A stretch of DNA of 64,000 nucleotides from Actinomycetota bacterium (GCA_003168255.1 PMSU01000100.1:1-64000); one strand, 5' to 3'. Positions 7,764 through 19,334 are shown, counted from the stretch's first letter. The notes: generated from the letters alone by a model not told the origin. Translations and numbers: made by a program.

Positions 7764-8639
7764 ATGCGCGATCTGGTGATCGGGTTGCTCCATCCGGGCG
7801 AAATGGGCACCGCAGTGGCTGGGTGCCTGGCGGGGCTCGGGCACACGGTTCTCTGGGCCTCGGACGGCCGCGGACCAGCCACGGCATCACGCGCTCGGGA
7901 GGCGGGGCTGTCCGACGCCGGCACCGTCGCGGAGCTGGCCGGCCGAAGCGACATCATCCTGTCGATCTGCCCGCCGCACGCCGCTGTCGAAGTGGCCCGC
8001 TCCGTCGCCACCCCCGCCGCCACTGCGGCCGCCGGTTTCCGCGGCGTGTTCGTCGACGCCAACGCGATCTCGCCGGCCACTTCCCGCACGGTCGCCGGGA
8101 TCATCGAGGCGGGCGGTGGCAGTTACGTGGACGGCGGGATCATCGGCCTGCCGCCGACCTCAGCGGGTGCCACTCGCCTTTACCTTTCTGGCCAGCGTGC
8201 CGATGAAATCCGGGATCTCTTCACCGGGACCATAGTGGACGCCAAGATCGTGGACGGCCGGGTCGGTGCCGCGTCGGCGGTCAAGATGGCGTACGCGGCA
8301 TGGACCAAGGGCACTGCCGCCCTGCTGCTCGCCGCGCGGGCCCTGGCCAGCGCCGAGGGGGTGCAGGACGCGCTGCTGGCCGAGTGGGCGCTCTCCCAGC
8401 CTGCCCTGGCAGAGGGGACCCGGAGCGCGGCGCGCTCCGCGGCGGTGAAGGGATGGCGGTGGGTGGCCGAGATGGAGGAGATCGCGGACAGCATGGCGGC
8501 GGCCGGCCTGCCGCCTGGTTTCCATCAGGCGGCGGCCGAGGTCTTCCGCCGCCAGCCCCGCGCCGCGTCCGCGGACGCGGCCACGGCCACGGCCACGGTC
8601 GAAGAGGTTCTCGAGGCCCTGCTCGCGGGGGCCCAGTAG
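7764..8639 (+). CDS. NAD(P)-dependent dehydrogenase with DUF1932 C-terminal domain
   Basis: 291 residues from the ATG at 7764, chosen because AAGGAGG lies nine bases before it; an upstream ATG at 7725 would add an unlikely leader. Residues 1-130 form a Rossmann fold of the 6-phosphogluconate/beta-hydroxyacid dehydrogenase type (VIGLLHPGEMGTAVAGCL; the usual GxGxMG is here HPGEMG). A DUF1932 domain follows (VDGGIIGLPPTSAGATRLYL, then SAVKMAYAAWTKGTAALLLA, whose Lys occupies the catalytic-lysine position of the superfamily). The substrate is unknown. It lies alone between the sigma operon and the ABC transporter genes. Confidence 0.82.
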   Translation: MRDLVIGLLHPGEMGTAVAGCLAGLGHTVLWASDGRGPATASRAREAGLSDAGTVAELAGRSDIILSICPPHAAVEVARSVATPAATAAAGFRGVFVDANAISPATSRTVAGIIEAGGGSYVDGGIIGLPPTSAGATRLYLSGQRADEIRDLFTGTIVDAKIVDGRVGAASAVKMAYAAWTKGTAALLLAARALASAEGVQDALLAEWALSQPALAEGTRSAARSAAVKGWRWVAEMEEIADSMAAAGLPPGFHQAAAEVFRRQPRAASADAATATATVEEVLEALLAGAQ

Positions 8640-8800
8640 CGAGCAAGCCTTATCGCTCCGCGCCGCTGCGGGTCACATAAGAGTCCGTGACAGATGTCAT
8701 GGCGGCCCATGGAGGTACGACACTGCCGCGGAGTCCCGCACGCATGGTGATATTTGTACACCGGCCCGTCAGGGCCGGAACTATGCGAAAGGGAACCGTT

Positions 8801-9757
8801 ATGACTCAACGGGGAACGGGGCGCTCCGGGGCACCGGTGGTGTCCTTTGAGCAGGTCAGCAAGGTCTACGGACACGTAAGGGCCGTCGATGGCCTGTCCC
8901 TGGACCTGCGCCAGGGCGAGACCGTGGCCTTCCTCGGACCGAACGGCGCAGGCAAGTCGACCTCGCTCGACATGCTGCTCGCGCTGCGCAAGCCGACATC
9001 CGGCCGGATCCGGGTGTTCGACGCTGATCCGTACGCGGGCGTCAAGTCCGGCCGGATCGGCGCGATGCTCCAGTCAGGCGGCCTCATGACTACGGTGACC
9101 GTGCGGGAACTGGTCGGACTGGCGGCCAAGGTGCACCCGCGGCCGCTGCCGGTCGATGAGACGCTCAAGCGGGCCGGCATCGCCGACATCGCTGATCGCC
9201 GGGTGGACAAGCTGTCCGGCGGCCAGACACAGCGCGTCCGGTTCGCCCTGGCGATCGTGGGCGACAGCGACCTGATCGTGCTGGACGAGCCGACCGCGGC
9301 AATGGACGTGGAGAGCCGGCAGATGTTCTGGGCCAACATGCACGCCGAGGTCGCCGAGGGACGCACGCTGCTGTTCGCCACGCACTACCTGGAAGAAGCC
9401 GACCAGGCCGCCGACCGGGTCCTGGTAATCAACAAGGGCCGGCTGCTCGCCGACGGCACCCCTGCCGAGATCAAGCAGCGGGCCGGCGCCAAGCGCATCT
9501 CGTTCCGCCTGGATGCCGTGGACGAGGCATTCCTGCTCGGCTTGCCAGCGCTGGTGAACCTCGAGATCAGGCGTGACCTGATCCACCTCCAGTCGTCTGA
9601 TTCCGACCGCACGCTGTACGCGCTGCTTGACGCCGGCTACCGGCCGCACGAGATCGAGGTATCCAGCCTGGGCCTGGAGCAGGCGTTCCTGGCCATCACG
9701 GCAGAAGACGACAAGAAGGCCGCCGTGGACGAGCGCGAAAAGGAGACAGTTCGATGA
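8801..9757 (+). CDS. ABC transporter ATP-binding protein, DrrA/ABC-2 type
   Basis: 318 residues from the ATG at 8801 with AAAGGGA just upstream. It has Walker A GPNGAGKS (residues 46-53), signature LSGGQ, Walker B LIVLDEPT followed by AAMD, and the switch histidine in LLFATHYLEEAD. The C-terminal ~90 residues form the extra domain typical of DrrA-like exporters. The stop overlaps the permease start by four bases (ATGA), so the two form an ABC-2 exporter. Such pairs move drugs, lipids or unknown metabolites out of the cell; the substrate cannot be read here. Confidence 0.9.
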   Translation: MTQRGTGRSGAPVVSFEQVSKVYGHVRAVDGLSLDLRQGETVAFLGPNGAGKSTSLDMLLALRKPTSGRIRVFDADPYAGVKSGRIGAMLQSGGLMTTVTVRELVGLAAKVHPRPLPVDETLKRAGIADIADRRVDKLSGGQTQRVRFALAIVGDSDLIVLDEPTAAMDVESRQMFWANMHAEVAEGRTLLFATHYLEEADQAADRVLVINKGRLLADGTPAEIKQRAGAKRISFRLDAVDEAFLLGLPALVNLEIRRDLIHLQSSDSDRTLYALLDAGYRPHEIEVSSLGLEQAFLAITAEDDKKAAVDEREKETVR

Positions 9758-10485
9758 CCGGGACACTGACGCTGGCCCGCCTGGAAGTGCTGCGGGTGCT
9801 TCGCAACAAGCGCTACCTGCTGTTCACGATCGGACTGCCGGTCGTGCTGTACCTGATGATCTCGCGGCAGGGTAGCGGATCGACTGCATACCACGTCCAG
9901 TTCGCGGCCTATTACATGGTCGCGATGGCCTCGATCGGCGCATTCAGCGGCGCGCTGACCGGCAACGCACAGCGCATCTCGCAGGAGCGCAAGGACGGCT
10001 GGATCCGGCAGTTGCGGATCACGGCACTGCCGGCCAGCGGCTACGTGACCGCCAAGATCATCGCATCCATGGTCACCTCGGTACCCTCCATCGTCGTCGT
10101 GCTCGCCCTCGGCCGGTTCTACGGCGACGTGCACCTGGCGCCGTGGAAGTGGATTGCCATCGCTCTCGCGATCTGGCTGGGCTCGATGACCTTCGCCTCG
10201 CTCGCGGTCGCCATCGGCTACCGGTTCATGCCGGACACGGTGCAGCCGATCACCATGTTCGTGTACCTCGGGATGTCGGTGCTCGGCGGCCTGTGGTTCG
10301 CCCTCGGCGGCACGATGCAGAAGATCGGTCAGGTGCTGCCGACCTACCAGATCACCAGGATCGGCACTGACGTGATCAGCCAGGGAACCATCCCGATGGG
10401 CAGGGTGGCGATCATCCTGGCCTGGCTGGCCGGCTTCATCGTGCTGGCCGCGTGGTCGGTACGCAGCACCGTCGAGAAAATCTGA
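9754..10485 (+). CDS. ABC-2 type transporter permease
   Basis: 243 residues with about six transmembrane segments (for example VVLYLMISRQ, FAAYYMVAMASIGAFSGAL, IIASMVTSVPSIVVVLALG, ITMFVYLGMSVLGGLWFALG, VAIILAWLAGFIVLAAW). The Gln-Glu-Arg-Lys-Asp-Gly-Trp stretch after the second helix matches the cytoplasmic loop of ABC-2 permeases. The start overlaps the ATPase stop, so it is co-translated with its partner. It forms the membrane pore of the exporter and is followed by a strong hairpin. Confidence 0.88.
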   Translation: MTGTLTLARLEVLRVLRNKRYLLFTIGLPVVLYLMISRQGSGSTAYHVQFAAYYMVAMASIGAFSGALTGNAQRISQERKDGWIRQLRITALPASGYVTAKIIASMVTSVPSIVVVLALGRFYGDVHLAPWKWIAIALAIWLGSMTFASLAVAIGYRFMPDTVQPITMFVYLGMSVLGGLWFALGGTMQKIGQVLPTYQITRIGTDVISQGTIPMGRVAIILAWLAGFIVLAAWSVRSTVEKI

Positions 10486-10505
10486 GCCTGTCCGGGGCAA
10501 CAGCC

Positions 10506-10537
10506 AGGGGCCGGGGCGCGGGGGCGCCCCGGCCCCT
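10506..10537 (+). terminator. GC-rich hairpin terminator after the ABC operon
   Basis: A 14-base perfect stem (A plus GGGGCCGGGGCGC at 10506-10519, with its exact complement 10524-10537) closes on a GGGG loop 20 bases after the permease stop. The following bases are TCAGATTTACATTTTCC, T-rich for this genome. It is the natural end of the exporter operon. Confidence 0.75.
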
Positions 10538-10678
10538 TCAGATTTACATTTTCCGATGCCATCAACCATCCTGGCCGCATGCCTCTGGCCGCGCCCCGCT
10601 CCCACAGCGCCAGCCGCCTGCTCGCGAAAAAGGTGGCCGTAGCAGGCTGCGGATCCGGCATGCTGGCGTCTCTGTTAC

Positions 10679-11116
10679 ATGGACACCGACATTGTGCGTG
10701 CCGGACGGCTAAGACCGGCCCGGGCAGCAGCCGGGGCTGACGCCTGGCCCGGCTGCGCGGACCCAGCCAGGGTGTCAGGAAGCGATCAGGCCGCGGCCGG
10801 CCGGAGCGGCGTGGTCACCGCGCTGTACCAGGCACATGCGCTCGGCCTGGTCAGGCTCGCTCACGTCATGCTCGGCGACGGCGCCGCGGCGGAGGACGTC
10901 GTGCAGGATGCGTTCTGCGGCCTGTACCGGCGGTGGGGCGACGTGTCCGACCGGAGCAGGGCGCTTCAGTATGTCCGGTCGGCCGTGCTCAACGGCTGCC
11001 GATCGGTGCTGCGCCAGCGCCGCGGGGCAGTTGCGGGGCGCGGCCCTGGCCGCTCCCCGCGACTTCTGGATGCCTGGAAGTCTCGGACGGGATGGGCGAC
11101 GACCGTCCAGGAGTAA
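10679..11116 (+). pseudogene. Truncated ECF sigma factor lacking region 4
   Basis: 145 codons. Residues ~45-115 are a normal sigma region 2 nearly identical in pattern to the intact gene at 5722 (VTALYQAHALGLVRLAHVML, EDVVQDAFCGLYRRW, YVRSAVLNGCRSVLRQR). After the Arg-rich linker the frame runs into unrelated sequence and stops; no region 4 follows before glyS on the other strand. Without region 4 it cannot recognise a -35 element in the normal way, so it is probably dead. The start region (ATG-GAC-ACC-GAC-ATT-GTG) aligns with that of 5722. Confidence 0.7.
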
Positions 11117-11127
11117 CGGACCTGTGG

Positions 11128-12516
11128 TCAGCAGCCCGCCAGCCGTTCGGCCAAATATGACTCTAGGTTGGCGATGCTAACCCGCTCCTGCTGCATGGAG
11201 TCCCGCTCCCTGACGGTCACCGCCTGATCGTTGAGCGTGTCGAAATCGACGGTGACGCAGTACGGCGTGCCGATCTCGTCCTGGCGGCGGTACCTGCGGC
11301 CGATCGCGCTCGCATCGTCGAAGTCGGTGTTCCACCGCTTGCGCAGGGCGGCCGCGAGATCGCGGGCCTTGGGCGAGAGATCCGGGTTGCGCGATAGCGG
11401 CAGCACCGCCACCTTGACCGGCGCGATCCGGGGGTCGAGCCGCATCACGGTCCGCTTCTCCATGGTTCCCTTGGCGTCGGGAGCCTCGTCTTCGGTGTAG
11501 GCGTCGAGCATGAACACGAGCATGCACCTGTCCACGCCGAGGGCAGGCTCGACGACATAGGGCACATAGCGCTCGCCAGACTCCGGGTCGAGATAGGACA
11601 TGTCTACGCCGGACGCCTTGGCATGCGTGCTCAGGTCGAAGTCCGTCCGGTTGGCGATCCCCTCGAGCTCGCCCCATTCGGTGCCGGTGAACTCGAAGCG
11701 GTACTCGATGTCCACCGTCCGCTTGGAGTAATGCGATCGCTTGTCCGCCGGATGCTCGTACAGCCGCAGATTCTCCTTGCGCACGCCGAGATCGACATGC
11801 CAGCCGAGCCTGGTCTCGATCCAGTTGTCGTGCCATTCCTCGTCGGTGCCCGGCTTGACGAAGAACTCCATCTCCATCTGCTCGAACTCGCGGGTACGGA
11901 AGATGAAGTTGCCCGGCGTGATCTCGTTGCGGAACGACTTTCCTATCTGGCCGATGCCGAACGGGACCTTCTTGCGCGAGGTCTGCAGCACGTTGCGGTA
12001 GTTGATGAAGATGCCCTGCGCGGTCTCCGGCCGCAGGTAGGCGAGCCCGGACTCGTCCTCGACGGCGCCCAGGTAGGTGCGCAGCAGGCCGTTGAACATC
12101 CGTGGCTCGCTGAGGGCGCCCCGGGTGCCGCAACTCGGGCAGGCGATGTCGGCGAGGCCGCCGGCCGGGGCATGCCCGTGCTTCTCGGTGTAGGCCTCTT
12201 CCAGGTGATCGGCGCGGAACCGCTTGTGACAGGACTGGCACTCGGTCAGCGGGTCCACGAACTCGGTGATGTGCCCGCTGGCTTCCCACACCTCACGAGC
12301 CAGGATCACGGAGGAGTCGAGGCCAACGATGTCGTCGCGCTCGGTCACCATCGACCGCCACCACTGCCGCTTGATGTTGTTCTTCATCTCGACGCCGAGC
12401 GGACCGTAGTCCCAGGACGCGCGCAGCCCGCCGTAGATCTCGCTGGACGGGTAGACGAACCCCCGTCGCTTGCTGAGGCTGACTAGCGTGTCCATGCGGT
12501 CGGTGCGTCGGGCCAT
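11128..12516 (-). CDS. glyS: Glycine--tRNA ligase, homodimeric type
   Basis: 462 residues from the ATG at 12516, chosen because GGAG lies six bases before it; an in-frame ATG four codons earlier is possible. Class II synthetase: motif 1 region near [18 protein letters not shown], a CxxC...CxxC zinc-like insertion (CQSCHKRF ... CPSCGTRG), motif 2 [20 protein letters not shown], motif 3 in the [13 protein letters not shown] stretch, and a C-terminal anticodon-binding domain. It charges tRNA-Gly in the cytoplasm. The single-chain alpha2 type is usual for actinobacteria. It is convergent with the truncated sigma gene. Confidence 0.95.
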   Translation of the reverse strand: MARRTDRMDTLVSLSKRRGFVYPSSEIYGGLRASWDYGPLGVEMKNNIKRQWWRSMVTERDDIVGLDSSVILAREVWEASGHITEFVDPLTECQSCHKRFRADHLEEAYTEKHGHAPAGGLADIACPSCGTRGALSEPRMFNGLLRTYLGAVEDESGLAYLRPETAQGIFINYRNVLQTSRKKVPFGIGQIGKSFRNEITPGNFIFRTREFEQMEMEFFVKPGTDEEWHDNWIETRLGWHVDLGVRKENLRLYEHPADKRSHYSKRTVDIEYRFEFTGTEWGELEGIANRTDFDLSTHAKASGVDMSYLDPESGERYVPYVVEPALGVDRCMLVFMLDAYTEDEAPDAKGTMEKRTVMRLDPRIAPVKVAVLPLSRNPDLSPKARDLAAALRKRWNTDFDDASAIGRRYRRQDEIGTPYCVTVDFDTLNDQAVTVRERDSMQQERVSIANLESYLAERLAGC

Positions 12517-12844
12517 GAAGGTCTCCATCCGGCTGGCGGTCGGAGGGCTGCGTGCGCGGGCAACCCCGTCCTGGCGCGCGATTCCCTTTAGCTTACCGAC
12601 GGCCCGGGAGCCTTATTAGCCGACCGGCCGGGCCTTGGCAGGCGGGGAACGCCACCTGGGCGACACAGCCTACCTGCGTACGCTGACCGCGGTCGCACGC
12701 TTTTCTCGCATGCACCGTCCCGGTGCAGGTCCGGCTTATCCCGCCCCGGGCCCGAGATTTCTCTTGATCGTTCCGACTTTGCCCGCGCTACGGCGAGCAA
12801 ACCGGGGCGAACTGCCCGCGCTTTTGGTCATAGCGCGGGCAAAG
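12517..12844. other. Intergenic region with a 16-bp inverted repeat
   Basis: No gene is supported in this 328-base gap between glyS and the DUF1906 gene, which face the same way. It holds the glyS promoter region and, at 12775-12790 and 12831-12846, a perfect 16-base inverted repeat (GACTTTGCCCGCGCTA and its complement) whose right arm overlaps the stop codon of the DUF1906 gene. The 40-base loop is long for a classical terminator, but the position suggests 3'-end formation. Confidence 0.5.
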
Positions 12845-14719
12845 TCAGTAAACGGCGCCTTCGACCCAATCCGAGTCGATGTCCAGTTTGACCCCGTTGA
12901 CCTTCACCCAGTGCGACCCCTGGTACTGCTTGATACGCCGATCGGGACTCCACCACGAATTCAGCAGGTACGGCGTCCCGACCAGGTTGGGCTGGTTGTC
13001 CCATAGCGCGAACCACATGGAATTGGGCTTGGCCAGCGGGCGGCCGTACACCGAGGTCGCGGTGCCGAGATTCTCTGCTCCCGATGCGGCACTCGAATAC
13101 ACACCCGAGACGTAGTCACGGGCATGGAGTTCCCTTGTCCACGCGTTGAGAAAGGACAGCACGCTGTTGCGGCAGAGTTGGCTCCCGCTGTTGTAGGCCT
13201 CCATGTCGAAGTAAATAGGCCCATCCTTGCCCAGGCCGAACGACTGCGCGTCAAGCATGGCGCCGGTCGCCGCGGCCGTCCCTTCGGGCGCCGCGTGGCT
13301 CGGCTCGATCTCCTGGCCGAAGCTGTTGCAGGGAGCCTGCAGCCCGACGTATATCGGGATCAGGGACCAGCCCATTTTCCGGACCGCCGTTACCCATGAC
13401 GCCGACAGGTTGCCGTAGTCGCAGGCCATCTCCGCGCCGCCGATATAGATAGCGGCAGCCGAGTAGGTTTTGCGCCAGGCACGCATGGCCTGGAGCGACG
13501 GAGCCGTGCAGGTGTCAAAACCCAGCAGCGGTGCGGCCTTCCGCGCGATCAAACTCGCCGTGGGCGTCGGTTGAGGGCTAGGGGTGCCAGTCGGCGTCTT
13601 GGACGGGGACGGCGTCTTGGACGGGGACGGCGTCTTGGACGGGGCCGGCGTCTTGGACGGGGCCGGCGTCTTGGACGGGGCCGGAGATGGTGCCTTGGAC
13701 GAGACCTTGGACGGTGCCTGCGGCGGGACAGTCAATGGCGTCGGCTTGGGCAGCACGGTCGCGGACTGCGCCGCCACAGAGGGTGCCACCGGCGGAGATG
13801 ACACCCGCGCCGCTGACGAGGAAGTCGGCGCTGACGACGACGCTCGCACCGTTGCCGACGAGGGCGACCTTGACGGCGACGGCGACGTTGACGACGAGGG
13901 CGATCTTGACGGCGACGGCGACGTTGACGACGAGGGTGACGTTGACGACGACGCTCTCGCCGCTGACGAGGATCGCGACGCCGCTGGCGAGGAGGCTCGT
14001 CCCGCTGACGGCGACATCCGCGCCGCTGGCGACGCCGCCGGAGGTGATACCAGCGCTGACTGGTGTATCGCCACGGACGCGCCGGTCCTGGCGTTCCGCA
14101 CGCTGCTCAGGACCTGCTGCACCACGGCCGGATCCGAGCCATATGTCGCGGTGACCGACACCCCGGAATGCGGCTGGGCCGAAGCGGCAGCCTGCCCGTC
14201 GCCGACCTCGGCGCTCTGGAGTTCTATCGCCGGGCTGCCCGGCTGGCTGGTTCCCCCCCGCGCAGCGATGCTCACCGTGTCCGCCTGGCCGACAAGGTGG
14301 GCAGGACATTGCTGGTTCTTCCCCGGCGTGCCCAGGTAGACCGCGCTTGTGTCATAGCGGACGCACTGGGTGGGATCACGGTCGAGCTGATATACCGGCC
14401 AGCCGACCGGAACGTCGAACGAGTAGCCGTCGAACTGGACAGCCTTGGTAGCGGCCCGCGCTTGCCCAGACGCGGCCTCGGTACTTGCCCGCGCTTGCCC
14501 GGACGCGGCCTTGGCAGCGGCCCGCGCTTGCCCGGACGCGGCCTTGACGGCCAGCCCCGTTTTTGCCCCTTGTGCCGCACGTTCGGTGGTTTCTCTGCCC
14601 GCCAGGATCTGCGCTCCTGCTCGGGCAACAGGCGACGCCGCCGCCCTGCTCCCGTTCGCGGCTCCGAGAATTCCAAACGTGGCTGCGAGAATCATGCAGA
14701 CCACGGCCGTGCGAAACAT
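12845..14719 (-). CDS. Secreted DUF1906 (glycoside-hydrolase-like) protein with long Ser/Pro-rich linker
   Basis: 624 residues from the ATG at 14719, with AGGGGGG before it; longer starts would spoil the signal peptide. Residues 1-28 form a Sec signal. Three copies of an AASGQARA-type unit follow, then a ~120-residue folded region, a Ser/Ala/Pro/Thr-rich linker with an APSKTP/SPSKTP repeat (~residues 230-400), and a C-terminal DUF1906/Rv2525c-like TIM-barrel domain (LLGFDTCTAPSLQAMRAW, AIYIGGAEMACDYG, IPIYVGLQAP, GPIYFDMEAYN, SGVYSSAASG). DUF1906 proteins are thought to act on cell-wall glycans. The Asp-Met-Glu pair sits where glycosidases keep acidic residues. Confidence 0.85.
   Translation of the reverse strand: MFRTAVVCMILAATFGILGAANGSRAAASPVARAGAQILAGRETTERAAQGAKTGLAVKAASGQARAAAKAASGQARASTEAASGQARAATKAVQFDGYSFDVPVGWPVYQLDRDPTQCVRYDTSAVYLGTPGKNQQCPAHLVGQADTVSIAARGGTSQPGSPAIELQSAEVGDGQAAASAQPHSGVSVTATYGSDPAVVQQVLSSVRNARTGASVAIHQSALVSPPAASPAARMSPSAGRASSPAASRSSSAARASSSTSPSSSTSPSPSRSPSSSTSPSPSRSPSSATVRASSSAPTSSSAARVSSPPVAPSVAAQSATVLPKPTPLTVPPQAPSKVSSKAPSPAPSKTPAPSKTPAPSKTPSPSKTPSPSKTPTGTPSPQPTPTASLIARKAAPLLGFDTCTAPSLQAMRAWRKTYSAAAIYIGGAEMACDYGNLSASWVTAVRKMGWSLIPIYVGLQAPCNSFGQEIEPSHAAPEGTAAATGAMLDAQSFGLGKDGPIYFDMEAYNSGSQLCRNSVLSFLNAWTRELHARDYVSGVYSSAASGAENLGTATSVYGRPLAKPNSMWFALWDNQPNLVGTPYLLNSWWSPDRRIKQYQGSHWVKVNGVKLDIDSDWVEGAVY
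13595..13684. repeat. 18-bp tandem repeat coding the PSKTP linker
   Basis: Five head-to-tail copies of CGTCTTGGACGGGGMCGG, in frame on the minus strand, encode the PSKTPxPSKTP segment of the DUF1906 protein. Copies differ at one base (A or C). Length variation here would change linker length without breaking the frame. Confidence 0.8.
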
Positions 14720-14965
14720 AAGCCCCCCTGAAATGGCAGAACACCCGGTTCTCGTGTACCCGCGTTCTGCCATGTCACGCATCACACGCAGAATCGTGTG
14801 CCAATAGCCACAGCCAGCTGGATCCTTTTCACGGGTATGCGCGGTTTTGGCGGGGCATCGCGGTGAGCGAACGCTCAGCTAACGCGCAGCTAACACCAGG
14901 AAAATCCTTAGCCGCAGGCCACGGCCAGGCTCTTGCCCTTGACTGCCGCCGCACAGTCCGGAGGG

Positions 14966-15814
14966 CTACTCCGATACCGGGTTGGGCTCAGCGCCGCCGT
15001 ATCGCCGGTCCCTGCTCGCGAAGATCTCGCACGCACGCCACAGGTCACGCCGGTCAAAGTCAGGGAAGAGCGTGTCAAGAAACACGAACTCGGCATATGC
15101 GGACTGCCACAGCAGGAAATTCGATGTCCGCTGCTCCCCGGATGACCGAATGAACAGGTCGACGTCCGGAATTCCCGGCTCGTCCAGATAACGTCCGAAC
15201 ATCTTCTCGTTGATCTTGTCAGGACGCAGCCGTCCGGCGGCCACGTCCACCGCCATTGCCGCCGCGGCGTCCGCGATCTCCGCCCGGCCGCCGTAATTCA
15301 CGCAGAACTGCAGGGTCAGCACGGAGTTGTCAGCCGTCAGCCGTTCGGCATATTCAAGCTCTGCGATGACGCTGCGCCAGAGCCTGCGTCGCCGTCCTGC
15401 CCACCGGACCCGGACTCCCATCTCATGGAATTCATCGCGCCGCCGGTGGATGACGTCGCGGTTGAAGCCCATGAGGAAACGCACCTCGTCGGGCGAGCGG
15501 CGCCAGTTCTCGGTGGAGAACGCGTACGCCGACAGGTACGGGATGCCGAGCTCGATCGCGCCCATGATCACGTCGAAGAGCGCCGCCTCACCGCGTTTGT
15601 GACCTTCGGTACGCGGCAGACCGCGCTGCTTGGCCCAGCGGCCGTTTCCGTCCATGACGAGCGCCACGTGGGTAGGCACGAACTCGGCCGGGATGGCCGG
15701 CGGGCGGGCGCCGGCGGGATGCGGGTCAGGCGGCCTGACATCGCGGCGGCCAGACGGGTTTACCGGCATGGCCAGGCGCGGCTCGTACGACGATGCATCA
15801 CACATGCTCCACAT
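14966..15814 (-). CDS. uppS: Isoprenyl transferase (undecaprenyl diphosphate synthase type)
   Basis: 282 residues in the longest form; the start overlaps the end of recO by 17 bases and nearby in-frame ATGs at 15805 and 15769 are alternatives. Signature cis-prenyltransferase blocks are present: [19 protein letters not shown] with the catalytic Asp, [28 protein letters not shown], and the C-terminal [20 protein letters not shown] and [18 protein letters not shown]. It adds isopentenyl units to make the polyprenyl carrier lipid for peptidoglycan synthesis. Coupled to recO as in other actinobacteria. Confidence 0.95.
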   Translation of the reverse strand: MWSMCDASSYEPRLAMPVNPSGRRDVRPPDPHPAGARPPAIPAEFVPTHVALVMDGNGRWAKQRGLPRTEGHKRGEAALFDVIMGAIELGIPYLSAYAFSTENWRRSPDEVRFLMGFNRDVIHRRRDEFHEMGVRVRWAGRRRRLWRSVIAELEYAERLTADNSVLTLQFCVNYGGRAEIADAAAAMAVDVAAGRLRPDKINEKMFGRYLDEPGIPDVDLFIRSSGEQRTSNFLLWQSAYAEFVFLDTLFPDFDRRDLWRACEIFASRDRRYGGAEPNPVSE

Positions 15815-16547
15815 GACGCAGCGACCGGATCGAATGCTCCAGGTGCCACTGCAGGTACGCGGCTACCAGGCCGCTGCACTCTACCCGGTGCCTGCCCTCG
15901 CTGACGTCCGCGTCCGGCCAGTCGCCGCGCAGCAGCGCGGTCATCAGGGCCACTGTCTGCACGGCCGGCGTCGAGGCGCCTGGCGGCCGACAAGACTGGC
16001 AGGTCACTCCCCCGGCAGCCACGGCGAATGCGCGCGAACGCTCGCTGGCGGACCCGTCCTGCCGGGCACCGCACAGGGCGCACTCCTCCAGGGACGGCGC
16101 ATATCCGGCCACGGCGAGCGAGCGCAGCAGGTAGGCATCGAGCACCAGCCGGGGGTCATGAACCTTCGCCCCGAGCGTGCGCAGGCCGCCGACGAGCAGC
16201 AAGAACTGCCGTAGGGCAGGCTCCTTCTCTTCCGGCGTGAACCGCTCGGCGGTCTCCAGCATGGCAACCCCGGCCGTATAGCGCGGGTAGTCGCCAGTCA
16301 GCCGCTCACCATACGGGCGCAGGGTCTCCGCCTGCGTGATCACATCGAGCGAGCGCCCGGTGTAGAGCTGGAGATCGACGTGGGTAAACGGCTCGAGCCG
16401 CGCGCCGAACCGTGACTTCGTCCGCCGCACGCCCTTGCCCACCGCGCGGACGCGGCCGGTCCGCTTGGCCAGCAGGGTGATGATCCTGTCCGCCTCACCC
16501 AGCTTCTGGGTGCGCAGCACGATGCCCTCGTCGCGGTACAGGCTCAC
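15798..16547 (-). CDS. recO: DNA repair protein RecO
   Basis: 249 residues. The N-terminal OB fold is typical ([59 protein letters not shown]). The C-terminal helical part carries a four-cysteine zinc site (CALCGARQ near residue 160 and CQSCRPP near 190). RecO helps RecF/RecR load RecA onto gapped, SSB-coated DNA. It is upstream of and overlaps uppS, so the two are one transcription unit. Confidence 0.95.
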   Translation of the reverse strand: MSLYRDEGIVLRTQKLGEADRIITLLAKRTGRVRAVGKGVRRTKSRFGARLEPFTHVDLQLYTGRSLDVITQAETLRPYGERLTGDYPRYTAGVAMLETAERFTPEEKEPALRQFLLLVGGLRTLGAKVHDPRLVLDAYLLRSLAVAGYAPSLEECALCGARQDGSASERSRAFAVAAGGVTCQSCRPPGASTPAVQTVALMTALLRGDWPDADVSEGRHRVECSGLVAAYLQWHLEHSIRSLRHVEHV

Positions 16548-16743
16548 CTGCTCATTCTCCCGCTTTGTGGCAACCGCCGCGCTGCGGCAGGCCGGCGCTC
16601 AGCCAACCGCCTAGGGCAGTTCGCCGGCGACCCGCCTGCCAGATTCCACGGCCAGCCTACCGGCGCAGGTGCGGCGGCGATTCGAGACATGTCGCGAATC
16701 GCCGCACTGCCCGGATCGGCTCCGGCAGCTCTGTTCCGGCGGA

Positions 16744-18597
<1,854 letters not shown>

Positions 18598-18716
18598 TTA
18601 TCAGGCCGAACGGTGCCCCGTTATGGCTGTCCGCACATGGGGACGCTCCGGCGGGTCTCCCCGCTCCACGGCAACGCCCGGCTTGCCGCGGCCCGGCGCG
18701 CGCCTGACACCGAAGT

Positions 18717-19334
18717 TCAGTCGCTGGCCGCGGCCCGCTCGGTCATCGAGATAACCCCGTAGGCCTGAGCCTGCGTCATGCCGAGATCAGCAGCCACAGC
18801 CTGCGCGGCTTGCCGCTCGGCGTCGCTCAGCGGGCCGTCCGACATGCCGATGCGGACCACCTCGGCCAGGAACCATTCCTTGGCCTGGGCCGCCAGCTGC
18901 TCGCCCACCTGGTTAAGCGCTGGCGCGACGTACTCCGGCGATTGTGCCAGGTCGCTGTCAAGCGCAGCCTCGTTGTAGCCCTGCGCACCCGCGCCGGTGA
19001 TTGCCTCGATGGCCTTGCGCCGGGCCTGCAGGCTGCCCTGATCACCCGAGCGCAGCATGGCCGAGGCGGCGGCACGCATACCAGCCGGAAGCGCCGCCTG
19101 CATCTGCTCGGCGGTGGGCAGCGCCAGGGCGTTGGTGTGGTAGCGCGTCTTGCAAGTGAGGCACTGTACGTGCTCGCCCACCTTGTTCAGCGGGATGATG
19201 GGAATGAAGAACAAGGTGAAGAACCGCCGGCCGCTGCGCAGCCTGTACTGCCGGTCGCCGCCGCAGCGCTTGCAGTGAAAGACGCCCTGTCCGATCGTCC
19301 GGTAGAAGACGCGCAATCCCCAAATGAGAAGCAA
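18717..19334 (-). CDS. TerB-like protein with N-terminal zinc ribbon
   Basis: 205 residues starting at TTG (19334), chosen because GGGAGG lies a few bases upstream and the frame before it is repeat-like and not protein-like. The first ~20 residues are hydrophobic (LLLIWGLRVFYRT). A zinc ribbon follows (FHCKRCGGDRQYRL ... VQCLTCKTRYHTNAL, CxxC-CxxC). The C-terminal half resembles the helical TerB/tellurite-resistance fold (SDGPLSDAERQAAQAVAADL, LGMTQAQAYGVI). The role is unknown; TerB domains occur in stress and membrane-associated complexes. Confidence 0.75.
   Translation of the reverse strand: MLLIWGLRVFYRTIGQGVFHCKRCGGDRQYRLRSGRRFFTLFFIPIIPLNKVGEHVQCLTCKTRYHTNALALPTAEQMQAALPAGMRAAASAMLRSGDQGSLQARRKAIEAITGAGAQGYNEAALDSDLAQSPEYVAPALNQVGEQLAAQAKEWFLAEVVRIGMSDGPLSDAERQAAQAVAADLGMTQAQAYGVISMTERAAASD

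Noticed and set aside
13578-14339. Two long frames opposite or alongside the DUF1906 linker
   Set aside because: They mirror the repetitive Ser/Pro/Ala linker of the DUF1906 gene; their sequence is only repeated Gly/Asp or Val/Thr units.
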